Assembly: GCA_020048935.1 (NCBI GenBank)
Contig: JAIFLS010000016.1
Coordinates: 1-9,245 of the forward strand
Direction of reading: 5' to 3'
DNA: 9,245 nt
Source: a bacterium
GTDB taxonomy: Bacteria > Verrucomicrobiota > Kiritimatiellia > UBA8416
In this document: piece by piece, positions 1 to 6,950 of the stretch
Layout: each line of letters starts with the position of its first letter
Position numbering within the stretch: position 1 is the first letter of the stretch
Notes under the pieces: model-generated
Told to the model about the DNA's origin: nothing
The model's input: only the letters and a program-made list of their open reading frames with translations
Databases searched by the model: none
Position numbers and translations under genes: made by a program

Positions 1-2279
1 TAAGCCGTAATCCAGACCTCGCTGGTCACCACATCCTTGGGGCAGTCTTTGTTGCCCAGCAGGAAGACTTCGATCTCCTTGCCGGCGTGGCGTTGTTCGA
101 GCGGGATGAAATAACTGTAGCACTTGCCCCTCGCCACCGAACATTCGAACGGATTGACTGGATAGGCTGCTGCTCGCCGGGACGCCCCCAGATATTCATC
201 CCCGCAGCGTGCCCCCGCATACACCGACTCCGGCACATGCGGACCGAAAACCGGCACGACCAGATACGAGCCCGGAAAGACCTGATCCAGCGTCACGGTC
301 GCCGACCAGGCGACTTCCGCGCTTAACTCATGCGCGAATAGATTATTGGCACGCCACTTGGACCTGTCCAACGCCTTGCCCTTTTGGAAACCCCGCACGG
401 CATTCACGCGCTCCGGACAGGACATCATCTTGAAGTAGCGAAACGGGGTATCAAGTTTAAGGTTGAAGCCAATATCAAATTCCGCAAATCCCCTCACCGG
501 CGTCCACTCTTTGAGGTCTGAGGACACGAAGCCCCTGACGGCTTCGTGGTTTTTGAGAGGCTGCATGTTATAACTGTTTCCAGTTTCGAAAACCAACTTG
601 TCAACCATCAGCGCCTCGCCCAAATCGAGTCGGAAGGCGTTACGTCCGATCCGCAGTTCTCCATGCCGACGGCTCACCGCGAAGAATGTGTCAGGATCAT
701 CATCAAAAAGATGTCTATCCCATAAGCCTCGCTCGCGGAAAATGTCCTGATTGAAGAAAGCGTCCCGAGCCGCCTGCACCTGCGGTATCGAGGTGGGCCC
801 CGAACGGTCAAGACAGCGAACCTCAAGCGCATTGTTGTCGGCGGAGAAAACCGTTGCCTCGTACAGTCCCGCCGCGTCTTCCGGCATTTCCGTTTTCTTC
901 AGGTCAGCCAGTTTCCGATGCCAGTGATCATTGACCGGCTCTCCATCAAACCAGACTTCCATTCCGTCACGGGAAAGCAGTGCGGATGCGTCCGCTCCGT
1001 TGCACACGGCCGATGCGTAGCGACTCGCCGACAGCTTCACCGGCTTTGATGTCCCGGGCAGTCCGTAGAGATTCACAACGGCGTCTTCACCCTCCTTGTC
1101 CTTGATAATCTCGCCTTCGCAGCCGTCGAAGCCGATCTCAGGAATCGCCACCGTGCTCACCATCACGAGGCAGGCACGGAACGGTTCCACCACGACATCG
1201 ACCGTATCACCCCATTTAAACTGACCGAGAATGGTCTCGCGCGGATGCATCCGCCTGACTTCAATCAGATCCCCTTTGGTCAAGCCAATGGTCTCGTCCA
1301 GCTTCACAGGGATGGTCAGGCGATTCCACCCCAGATTGCGGAGCGACACAAAGCGGATGTCATCACTGCCACGACTCACGGCGTCCTTGCCATAGGGCTC
1401 CTCCGGGAGGACCATGCCGCTCACGAGAATATCGCGGTACCGTCGGTGCAGATTGTAAATCCGGGCCAGTCGCGGAAACTCATCATCGCGCAACAGCCAG
1501 GGACTGCCGTAAATTTCAGGCGCAAGAATCAGAGACCTGTTAAATGCCTGCTGGATCAGGGCGTCCTCCCAGTAATCCAAGCTTGATGACAGACAGACAC
1601 CGTGATCTTCCGTCAGCCGCTTCAACCCGGGCGGCAAACCGCGACTGATCTCCCCTACCCGATTGTGAATGCCCGGCACCGGGTTCGGATTATAGACATC
1701 CGTATACATTTCCATACCTTCCCACAGGAACGTGGTGGCATGGGGCAGCCCCTCGCCTAGGTCTAGCCGGTGGTTCAGGAGAATCAAATCCGGTGAGTGC
1801 TTGCGGCACTCCGTCATCATCTCGACGAAGTATTTCACCTTTTCGGGCCGCAGCTTGCCGCAAACGGAATCGAACTTGAAGAGCTGGAACTTGTAGTCGC
1901 GACACAGGCTGACCATCTGCTCGATCCGCTCGTGCGCCTCTTCCTCGGTATCCCCGAATCCGTCCGGGCCGCCCCAGATCCCCAGCCGACAGCCGAACCG
2001 TGCCGCGGCTTCAGCAACCGGCCCAAACCCTCTAGGGAACTGGCGCTTGAACCGGTTTGATTTCATCGAACCGTAGAAGCCCGCGCCGTCGATCGCCCCG
2101 GCATCGAACGCATAGATATCCAGCTTCATACCAAACTCGTCGTGCATCCACTGGAAAAAAGCGAGGTTCGCCAAGGTCTGACGCTCGGTCGGTCCCTCAT
2201 TGGTATGGTTGATCCAACTGAAATACTGCGCCAGCGAAGGCGTCGATTCATCGGCGCCGGGGTAGACTTTATCGGTCAT
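1..2279 (-). CDS. Glycoside hydrolase-like protein (clan GH-D type barrel) with discoidin-like domain, C-terminus beyond window
   Basis: The frame is open from ATG 2279 to the window edge, giving about 759 residues with no stop, so the C-terminus is missing. The first ~350 residues look like a TIM barrel of the alpha-galactosidase clan (GH27/GH36). KLDIYAFDAGAID (residues 52-64), LGIWGGPDG (99-107) and LFKFDSV (133-139) resemble strand motifs of that clan, with D137 the candidate nucleophile. The acid/base is not certain; the CLSSSLDYWED segment (229-239) is the best candidate region. A middle beta-rich part follows, then an F5/8-type-C (discoidin-like) segment around residues 515-640, with FDDDPDTFF and LDLGEALMVDKLVFETG, which usually binds carbohydrate. 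No signal peptide is visible (it begins MTDKVYPGAD), so a cytoplasmic enzyme is inferred. AGGA lies 5 nt before the ATG. It lies 332 bp downstream of the sulfatase pair and may have its own promoter. The family call is by motif only; substrate unknown. Confidence 0.7.
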   Translation of the reverse strand, partial: MTDKVYPGADESTPSLAQYFSWINHTNEGPTERQTLANLAFFQWMHDEFGMKLDIYAFDAGAIDGAGFYGSMKSNRFKRQFPRGFGPVAEAAARFGCRLGIWGGPDGFGDTEEEAHERIEQMVSLCRDYKFQLFKFDSVCGKLRPEKVKYFVEMMTECRKHSPDLILLNHRLDLGEGLPHATTFLWEGMEMYTDVYNPNPVPGIHNRVGEISRGLPPGLKRLTEDHGVCLSSSLDYWEDALIQQAFNRSLILAPEIYGSPWLLRDDEFPRLARIYNLHRRYRDILVSGMVLPEEPYGKDAVSRGSDDIRFVSLRNLGWNRLTIPVKLDETIGLTKGDLIEVRRMHPRETILGQFKWGDTVDVVVEPFRACLVMVSTVAIPEIGFDGCEGEIIKDKEGEDAVVNLYGLPGTSKPVKLSASRYASAVCNGADASALLSRDGMEVWFDGEPVNDHWHRKLADLKKTEMPEDAAGLYEATVFSADNNALEVRCLDRSGPTSIPQVQAARDAFFNQDIFRERGLWDRHLFDDDPDTFFAVSRRHGELRIGRNAFRLDLGEALMVDKLVFETGNSYNMQPLKNHEAVRGFVSSDLKEWTPVRGFAEFDIGFNLKLDTPFRYFKMMSCPERVNAVRGFQKGKALDRSKWRANNLFAHELSAEVAWSATVTLDQVFPGSYLVVPVFGPHVPESVYAGARCGDEYLGASRRAAAYPVNPFECSVARGKCYSYFIPLEQRHAGKEIEVFLLGNKDCPKDVVTSEVWITA

Positions 2280-2611
2280 GATTTCCTAACTCTCCTTGTT
2301 AAACCACTTCGTCGTCGCAATCCTCTCATGGTTGATGCGTGATTACCGGGATCGTCTCACCAGCCTTCGCCATCTCTGACTTGAGGCGCTCTGTATCAAC
2401 TAACTATATGCGTGCGTCTTGAATACCGGCAATGGCAAAATCTAGACTTTTCGATTACATTTTAGAGCCTTTGCACATATCGCCGAGAGAGTAAAGTGAA
2501 CCCCAAGTCCGACCTGATATTGACGCAAATACTTATTGCGGAATGACTAACACGAACGATCGCGAAGCGACCATGGGACCAATCCATTCCCCTTCTGCAT
2601 AAATTTCACCA
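2280..2611 (-). other. 332-bp intergenic region between sulfatase and glycosidase genes
   Basis: No credible gene is seen here. Read on the minus strand it holds a short dyad (CGCAA / TTGCG, 2524-2540) without a following T-run, so it is not a convincing terminator, and one sigma70-like promoter candidate listed separately. An 18-codon frame (2329-2276) rich in arginine ends in a TGA overlapping the ATG of the downstream gene. The length and AT-richer stretch at 2400-2470 suggest that the downstream glycosidase is transcribed at least partly on its own. Confidence 0.5.
2403..2432 (-). promoter_or_regulatory. Candidate sigma70-type promoter for the glycosidase gene
   Basis: On the minus strand TTGCCG (2432-2427) is followed after 18 bp by TATAGT (2408-2403), matching the -35 and -10 consensus at 4/6 and 5/6. 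Transcription would start near 2396, leaving a leader of about 117 nt before ATG 2279. This is a motif match only, in a region where such matches arise by chance. Confidence 0.3.
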
Positions 2612-4114
2612 TCAAGCCCCCGCAATTCTCGGCATCCACATGGGCTCCTTGCCAAGCTCGGCATGGATGTATTTCAGCAGCAGGTCCTGCTTTAGCATCT
2701 GACTGCCTGGATCATTCCACAAGTTGTTGATCTCCCCCGGATCCTGCTCAAGATCAAAAAGCTCGCCATAAGTCTGGTTGTAATAGACGGTCAGCTTGTA
2801 GCGTTTATTGACATAGGTCTTGAGATGCAGAGTCGTCGGCTGGTGATGGTTTTCCACAATCACATGATCCCTAACGGGCTGCGCATCCCCCTTCAGGGTC
2901 GCCCACTGGCTCTTGCCCGTCATACAGCGTGGAATATTGATTCCGGCAGCATCCAGGAAGGTAGGGGCCAGATCCACCAGACTGATCAGGGCATCCGTCC
3001 GCGTGCCCGGCGTGATGACTCCCGGAAGCCTGGCGACAAACGGCAACTTGATCATGTCCTCGTAGTGGAACGCGCCCTTGCCGCGTAATCCGTGCTGCCC
3101 GAAGAAATCACCATGATCGGTGGTAAAGATGACTAGCGTGTCCTCGGCCAATCCTAATGCATCCAACTTGTCCAGTACCTTGCCGATGAAGTGATCCAGC
3201 ATGGAAACACAGCCGTAAAGAGTCGCCACCTTTTGGGCCGCATTGGCGTGTTTTGAAAGGTGTGAATGGATCCCGTGACAGTCGTTACCCCCCTCTTCCA
3301 CGTACATCGAGCGATCGGGCTTGACCCGCTGCGTTAACTGGTGATGGGGAGGGTTCTGCGCGTGTTCGCCCTCTGTAACGATCGGCACGTTCACCTCAGC
3401 AGGATCATACATCGTTGCCCAGCGTTCGGGCATCGCGTTGGGACCGTGGGGGTCCGGATGACTCACCCACAGGAAGAAATTATCACCGTTCTGCTTGTAC
3501 TCCTCGAGCCGGGCATTGGCCCGTTCGGTGATCCAGGCATCGTAATGGTATTCCTCAGGCAGACTCCAGACACCACCGTCCAAGGCATCTGGATTCCCGA
3601 AGTAATCCCGCCAGTTCTTAAGTCCCTTATCCTCCAGCCATATCGCGTAGTGCTGCCCGGCATTTCCATTCCCGTGATCCCGGTTCAAGTCGATGTCCTC
3701 GAATCCGTAAAATGGATCTTTAAAGGACCGCCAGAAATCAAGGTCTTCAAGAGCGGCCCTGCTTTCCAGGCTGGGATACGCTTCCGTCCCCTCAATCGGC
3801 TGGAAGTGGGCCTTGCCGACCAATCCGGTGCGGTAGCCTGCGGCCCGGAAATCATCGCAGACAACATGCACATCCTCCGGCAGCTTCGTCCCCAGTGCCC
3901 ATGCGCCGTGTTGACTGGGGTACATTCCCGTGATGATCGAAGACCGGCTCGGGGTGCAGGTCGGATTCGGACAATAGGCCCGGTCGAATATCATCCCGCC
4001 CGCCGCAAGCCTGTCCAGGTTCGGCGTCTTCACTGCCGGATTGTTGTACCCCATGCACGAATAATGATGCTGATCACTGGTGATCAGAAGGATATTCTTT
4101 TTCTTCGTTGTCAT
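2612..4114 (-). CDS. Sulfatase (formylglycine-dependent, S1 family)
   Basis: This 500-residue protein would hydrolyse sulfate esters from a glycan. The N-terminal metal site ILLITSDQHH has D14. The modification motif is C53-T-P-S-R57 followed by SSIITG, where Cys is converted to formylglycine. GLVGKAHF supplies K101 and H103. SHPDPHGP (219 onward) and TTDHGD (D333, H334) fit the remaining substrate and metal ligands of alkaline-phosphatase-fold sulfatases. Length is normal for the family. It begins MTTKKKNILLI with no signal peptide, so it should act in the cytoplasm and depend on a cytosolic maturase such as an anSME-type radical SAM enzyme, which is not in this window. ATG 4114 lies inside the end of the upstream sulfatase gene, a 41-bp overlap that indicates one transcript and probable coupling. 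A GGAG lies about 11 nt before the start. Regiospecificity and S1 subfamily cannot be read from sequence alone. Confidence 0.93.
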   Translation of the reverse strand: MTTKKKNILLITSDQHHYSCMGYNNPAVKTPNLDRLAAGGMIFDRAYCPNPTCTPSRSSIITGMYPSQHGAWALGTKLPEDVHVVCDDFRAAGYRTGLVGKAHFQPIEGTEAYPSLESRAALEDLDFWRSFKDPFYGFEDIDLNRDHGNGNAGQHYAIWLEDKGLKNWRDYFGNPDALDGGVWSLPEEYHYDAWITERANARLEEYKQNGDNFFLWVSHPDPHGPNAMPERWATMYDPAEVNVPIVTEGEHAQNPPHHQLTQRVKPDRSMYVEEGGNDCHGIHSHLSKHANAAQKVATLYGCVSMLDHFIGKVLDKLDALGLAEDTLVIFTTDHGDFFGQHGLRGKGAFHYEDMIKLPFVARLPGVITPGTRTDALISLVDLAPTFLDAAGINIPRCMTGKSQWATLKGDAQPVRDHVIVENHHQPTTLHLKTYVNKRYKLTVYYNQTYGELFDLEQDPGEINNLWNDPGSQMLKQDLLLKYIHAELGKEPMWMPRIAGA

Positions 4115-5588
4115 CTCGATCTAATCTCCGGTAACGATTCAGCCATTCCGCCAGGCGCGCCGCAACATCTTTCCGCTCTTCCCAAAGATTGTTCGCTTCG
4201 TGCGGGTCGGCCACAATATCATAAAGCTGACCCGGTGAGCCTGGTACCGGCCTGGATCCGCGAGGCGTAGGCCAGCCGCCAGAATCCAGGCATTCGTGAA
4301 TCAGCTTCCAGCGTCCCTGGCGGATAGAAAACACACCGAAGCTGGAATGATGAACCACTGCCTCCCGGACGGGGCTGTCTGAATTTGCTTTTCCAAGCAG
4401 GACAGTCAGGATGTTACAGCTGTCTTCGGCGGCGTCATCCGGAAGATCGACTCCGGCAAGCGCTGCACACGTAGCCACCACGTCGGTCAGGCAGATGAGT
4501 TCGTTACTGGTTGTCCCTCCGGCAATCATGTCCGGACACCGGGTTATAAACGGCATACGGTGTCCGCCATCCCATATATGCGCCTTGTATCCCCGCCAGT
4601 CGCCGTTCGATTTGTGATCATAACAGCGGTATGTATATTCGTTCCTGCCATCTCCGGAGACAATCCGGCGCCCGCTGGCATCAAGCGCGAAATCACCCGG
4701 CAGGGCACCGTTGTCGCTGGTAACGATCACCAGCGTATTATCAAACTGCCCCGTTCGCTCCAGAGTCTCGGTGACCTGCCCGACTACCCAGTCGAACAGC
4801 CACACCAGATCACCGCGCGATCCGGCTTTACTCTTGCCGATAGCGAAATCCGGAACAAATTCCTGCTGGCACGGCTCATGCGGTGCATTCGGAGCGAGGT
4901 AAAGAAAGAAAGGCGCCTCTTTACCCTTCCGGCCTTCAATATAGGCACACGCTTTTCGGGTTATAATCGGGTCAGCATCCTTGGTCACCCAGCTGCTGCC
5001 CATCATCCCGCGCCACTGCCCGGATTTCCCGACGCCGACAGGTCCGTCCTTTCCTGTTTCAAAGAAAGAAAAGGACTTATCCACAAAATGCCTGTTCTCG
5101 ATGAACCCGTATGGCGGCGCACAAGTACCACAGCCGGCATTGTAGTAGGAATAATCGAACCCCAAGTCCGACGGCCCTCCATCAACCGGTCGGCTGAAAT
5201 CCACCGTTTCTTCAATCTCCGTTGGATTTCCATCTTTGTCGTGGAATGTAAGGCCTACGTGCCATTTGCCTATACAGGCCGTGTGATATCCTTTTGCCTT
5301 GAGCATCGACGCCAGGGTCAGGCGCCCAGGCTCAATCAGTGGCCGTTCATACCCGCCGCTAACCCCCTCTTTAAGGCGTGTCCGCCAACAGTAGCGGCCT
5401 GTCAGCACTCCGTACCTGGTCGGCGTGCAGATCGATGAAGGCGCATGCGCATCTGTAAAAATCATGCCTTCTGCAGCCAGACGGTCCATGTTCGGTGTGG
5501 GGATCCTGCTCTCGGGATTGTAGCAGCCCACGTCGCCATAGCCCATGTCGTCGGCCATGATAAATACGATGTTCGGGTTCTTCCTCAT
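4074..5588 (-). CDS. Sulfatase (arylsulfatase A-like, formylglycine-dependent)
   Basis: A 504-residue S1-type sulfatase. IVFIMADDMGYGDVG gives D13 and D14 of the calcium site. C54-T-P-T-R58-YGVLTGR is the formylglycine motif, with threonine in place of the usual serine at the fourth position. CIGKWHVG holds K108 and H110. APNAPHEP contains a substrate-site histidine (H237), and VIVTSDNGA (D292, N293) completes the metal site. It is clearly different from the neighbouring sulfatase in motif wording and C-terminus, so the pair is not a recent duplication. There is no signal peptide (starts MRKNPNIVFIM), so a cytoplasmic location is inferred. The start is supported by AAGGA five nt before ATG 5588. 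The gene begins 31 bp after the fucosidase stop and overlaps the next sulfatase by 41 bp, so it belongs to one operon. The exact sulfated sugar and position are unknown; sulfated fucose or galactose would fit the neighbours. Confidence 0.93.
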   Translation of the reverse strand: MRKNPNIVFIMADDMGYGDVGCYNPESRIPTPNMDRLAAEGMIFTDAHAPSSICTPTRYGVLTGRYCWRTRLKEGVSGGYERPLIEPGRLTLASMLKAKGYHTACIGKWHVGLTFHDKDGNPTEIEETVDFSRPVDGGPSDLGFDYSYYNAGCGTCAPPYGFIENRHFVDKSFSFFETGKDGPVGVGKSGQWRGMMGSSWVTKDADPIITRKACAYIEGRKGKEAPFFLYLAPNAPHEPCQQEFVPDFAIGKSKAGSRGDLVWLFDWVVGQVTETLERTGQFDNTLVIVTSDNGALPGDFALDASGRRIVSGDGRNEYTYRCYDHKSNGDWRGYKAHIWDGGHRMPFITRCPDMIAGGTTSNELICLTDVVATCAALAGVDLPDDAAEDSCNILTVLLGKANSDSPVREAVVHHSSFGVFSIRQGRWKLIHECLDSGGWPTPRGSRPVPGSPGQLYDIVADPHEANNLWEERKDVAARLAEWLNRYRRLDRDDNEEKEYPSDHQ

Positions 5589-5619
5589 GTGTTTCCTTCA
5601 AACCGCACCTTGCACCTTT

Positions 5620-6846
5620 TTATCCCTTGAATTCAGATGCATCGGCTGTCAGTTGCTTTACCGGGCCTTCAAAATCAAGCCGTATCACCAGTGTCTCCCC
5701 GCTGTCGAGCAGATTTCGCGGCAGTCCCTTGATCCAGAGGAAACATTTTTCTTTTTGCCAGTGGACCGGAAGCATGTCTGTTGAGCACTCCAGTGCTTCG
5801 CGCGTATTGAGAAGCATCGCCTTTCGCGGAAGCACATCAAAGGGCGGCAGGACAAGCGCATCGGCCTTGACCGGGCTTTTCAAGTGCACATAAACGGTGT
5901 TGTCCCGCCGTGTCAGCGATACATCGTTTCTGGCGGCGAGCTCGGATGCCGGCACCGTGTCGTCGAATGCCTCGCGAACCTTGCCATACCAGCTGCCGAT
6001 CTCCCTTAATATCTCAACCACCGTGTCCGGGATCCTGCCCGTGCCGTCGGGTCCGACATTCAGCAAATAGTTCGCGCCCTTGCTCAGCATATTGTCGATG
6101 CTCTGGATCAGGTAGGACGTCGAGTAATAGGACTCGTCCTTGCGATAGCCCCAGCTCTGTGTGCCAACGGAATTGCAGGCTTCCGTGTGCCGGGCAAAGC
6201 CGCTGGCAGCCTTCTCCATATCGTGCCCGTACTCCCGCTCCGGCGTGCCAAAGTCGCCTTCATCGAAACCACGGTTGTTGATCACGATATTAGGCTGCCG
6301 CGATCTAATCAGCTGGTTCACGGAAGGATCACGGTATTCCGGCACATTCATGTCCCAGAACCAGTGGCGCACTTCCCCGTAGTTGGTGCAGAGCTCGGTC
6401 ACCTGCGCCTTGAGGAAATCCATGTACTTATCCCAGTCGGGGCTGTCGGCTGGTTGCGATGGTATCTCGTGATGGCGACCCTCGTTCGGATAATTCGGTT
6501 GGTGCCAGTCCACAACGGAGTAATAAATCCCCAAGGGGAAGTTGCGACGGTGACAGGCATCCGCAAACTCACGGATGATGTCTTTGCCGTAGGGCGACTT
6601 CATCACATTGAAAGCGGTTTGCTTCGTGTCCCAGAGGCAGAACCCGTCGTGATGCTTGGCGGTCAGACACGCATATTCCATCCCGACCTCTTTAGCCAGA
6701 TCGATAATAGCGTCGGGATCCCAGACGGTCGGATTGAAGCGTTTGATGAGCTTGCCGTACTCCTCGCGTGGGATGCGCCTGCGCATCTGGTCCTGCTCGT
6801 GCCAGCCTTCAATCGCGTACAGCCCGAAATGCAGGAACAATCCCAA
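5620..6846 (-). CDS. Alpha-L-fucosidase, GH29, with 5' end put out of frame by a 28-bp tandem duplication
   Basis: GH29 enzymes release alpha-L-fucose by a retaining mechanism. The open frame from a TTG at 6846 gives 408 residues: LFLHFGLYAIEGW at the extreme N-terminus, AKHHDGFCLWDT (63-74), WFWDMN with candidate nucleophile D165, DFGTPERE with candidate acid/base E203, and LLNVGPDGTGRIP (261-273). All are GH29 hallmarks. The family normally has a W-[FY]...RFG lead-in before FIHWGLY, and here that lead-in (EWFSCRR) lies upstream in another frame. Deleting one copy of the 28-bp repeat joins ATG 6919 to this frame and gives a 423-residue protein with AAGGA correctly spaced. As it stands there is an in-frame TAA at 6865-6867, and only weak TTG starts (6846, 6840) could begin the body. 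The gene is probably inactive or poorly expressed unless the repeat is lost. There is no signal peptide even in the repaired form. It is first in the operon, 31 bp before a sulfatase. Confidence 0.9.
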   Translation of the reverse strand: MGLFLHFGLYAIEGWHEQDQMRRRIPREEYGKLIKRFNPTVWDPDAIIDLAKEVGMEYACLTAKHHDGFCLWDTKQTAFNVMKSPYGKDIIREFADACHRRNFPLGIYYSVVDWHQPNYPNEGRHHEIPSQPADSPDWDKYMDFLKAQVTELCTNYGEVRHWFWDMNVPEYRDPSVNQLIRSRQPNIVINNRGFDEGDFGTPEREYGHDMEKAASGFARHTEACNSVGTQSWGYRKDESYYSTSYLIQSIDNMLSKGANYLLNVGPDGTGRIPDTVVEILREIGSWYGKVREAFDDTVPASELAARNDVSLTRRDNTVYVHLKSPVKADALVLPPFDVLPRKAMLLNTREALECSTDMLPVHWQKEKCFLWIKGLPRNLLDSGETLVIRLDFEGPVKQLTADASEFKG

Positions 6847-6919
6847 TCGTCTGCACGAAAACCATTAATCCCAATCGTCTGCACGAAAACCATTCCGTCA
6901 CTGCGTCTGTGCTACTCAT
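6809..6919 (-). pseudogene. Displaced 5' end of the GH29 fucosidase gene
   Basis: ATG 6919, preceded by TAAGGAAATT, opens a frame reading MSSTDAVTEWFSCRRLGL through the first repeat copy. The second copy then shifts it, and translation ends at TGA 6811-6809 after 36 residues. The first 17 codons are the authentic start of the fucosidase: with a single repeat copy they run directly into LGLFLHFGLY. An alternative older start at ATG 8278, now beyond the IS, would have added 17 in-frame residues but lacks a good ribosome site. Confidence 0.8.
6839..6894. repeat. Perfect 28-bp tandem direct repeat (two copies)
   Basis: Copies 6839-6866 and 6867-6894 are identical and contiguous. Each begins AATCCCAATCG and ends GAAAACCATT on the plus strand. 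Twenty-eight is not a multiple of three, so the duplication shifts the fucosidase frame. With only two copies and no spacer this is a slippage or recombination duplication, not a CRISPR or minisatellite array. Confidence 0.97.
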
Positions 6920-6929
6920 AATTTCCTTA
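6919..6929 (-). promoter_or_regulatory. Ribosome binding site of the fucosidase, partly built from the IS target duplication
   Basis: On the minus strand the bases just after the IS end are TAAGGAAATT and then the ATG. The Shine-Dalgarno AAGGA is 4-5 nt from the start codon, and its first two bases belong to the TTA/TAA target duplication. The site supports ATG 6919 as the original start. Confidence 0.6.
6927..6929. repeat. Target-site duplication TTA, left copy
   Basis: TTA directly outside the left inverted repeat matches TTA at 8235-8237 outside the right one. Three bases alone could match by chance, but they fall exactly at both ends of the inverted repeat. Confidence 0.7.
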
Positions 6930-6950
6930 GGAGTCGTTCATAATTTAAGT

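Noticed and set aside
2276..2329. 18-codon arginine-rich mini-ORF before the glycosidase, with ATGA overlap
   Set aside because: Very short, no ribosome site of its own, and such overlaps arise easily by chance.
4070..4087. Perfect palindrome CTGATCAC-TG-GTGATCAG
   Set aside because: It encodes the conserved TSDQ metal-site motif of the sulfatase and is best explained by codon choice there; no promoter or terminator features surround it.
3341..4270. Long plus-strand open frame of 309 codons
   Set aside because: It lies antisense to two well-supported sulfatases, has no recognisable motifs, and reads as a codon-bias shadow.
4560..5438. Long plus-strand open frame of 292 codons
   Set aside because: It is antisense to the upstream sulfatase and has no family features.
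6839..6894. Possible CRISPR repeats
   Set aside because: Only two copies, directly adjacent with no spacer, and located inside a coding start.
6187..6921. Plus-strand open frame of 244 codons
   Set aside because: It is antisense to the GH29 fucosidase, whose motifs are unmistakable; its end also runs through the 28-bp repeats.
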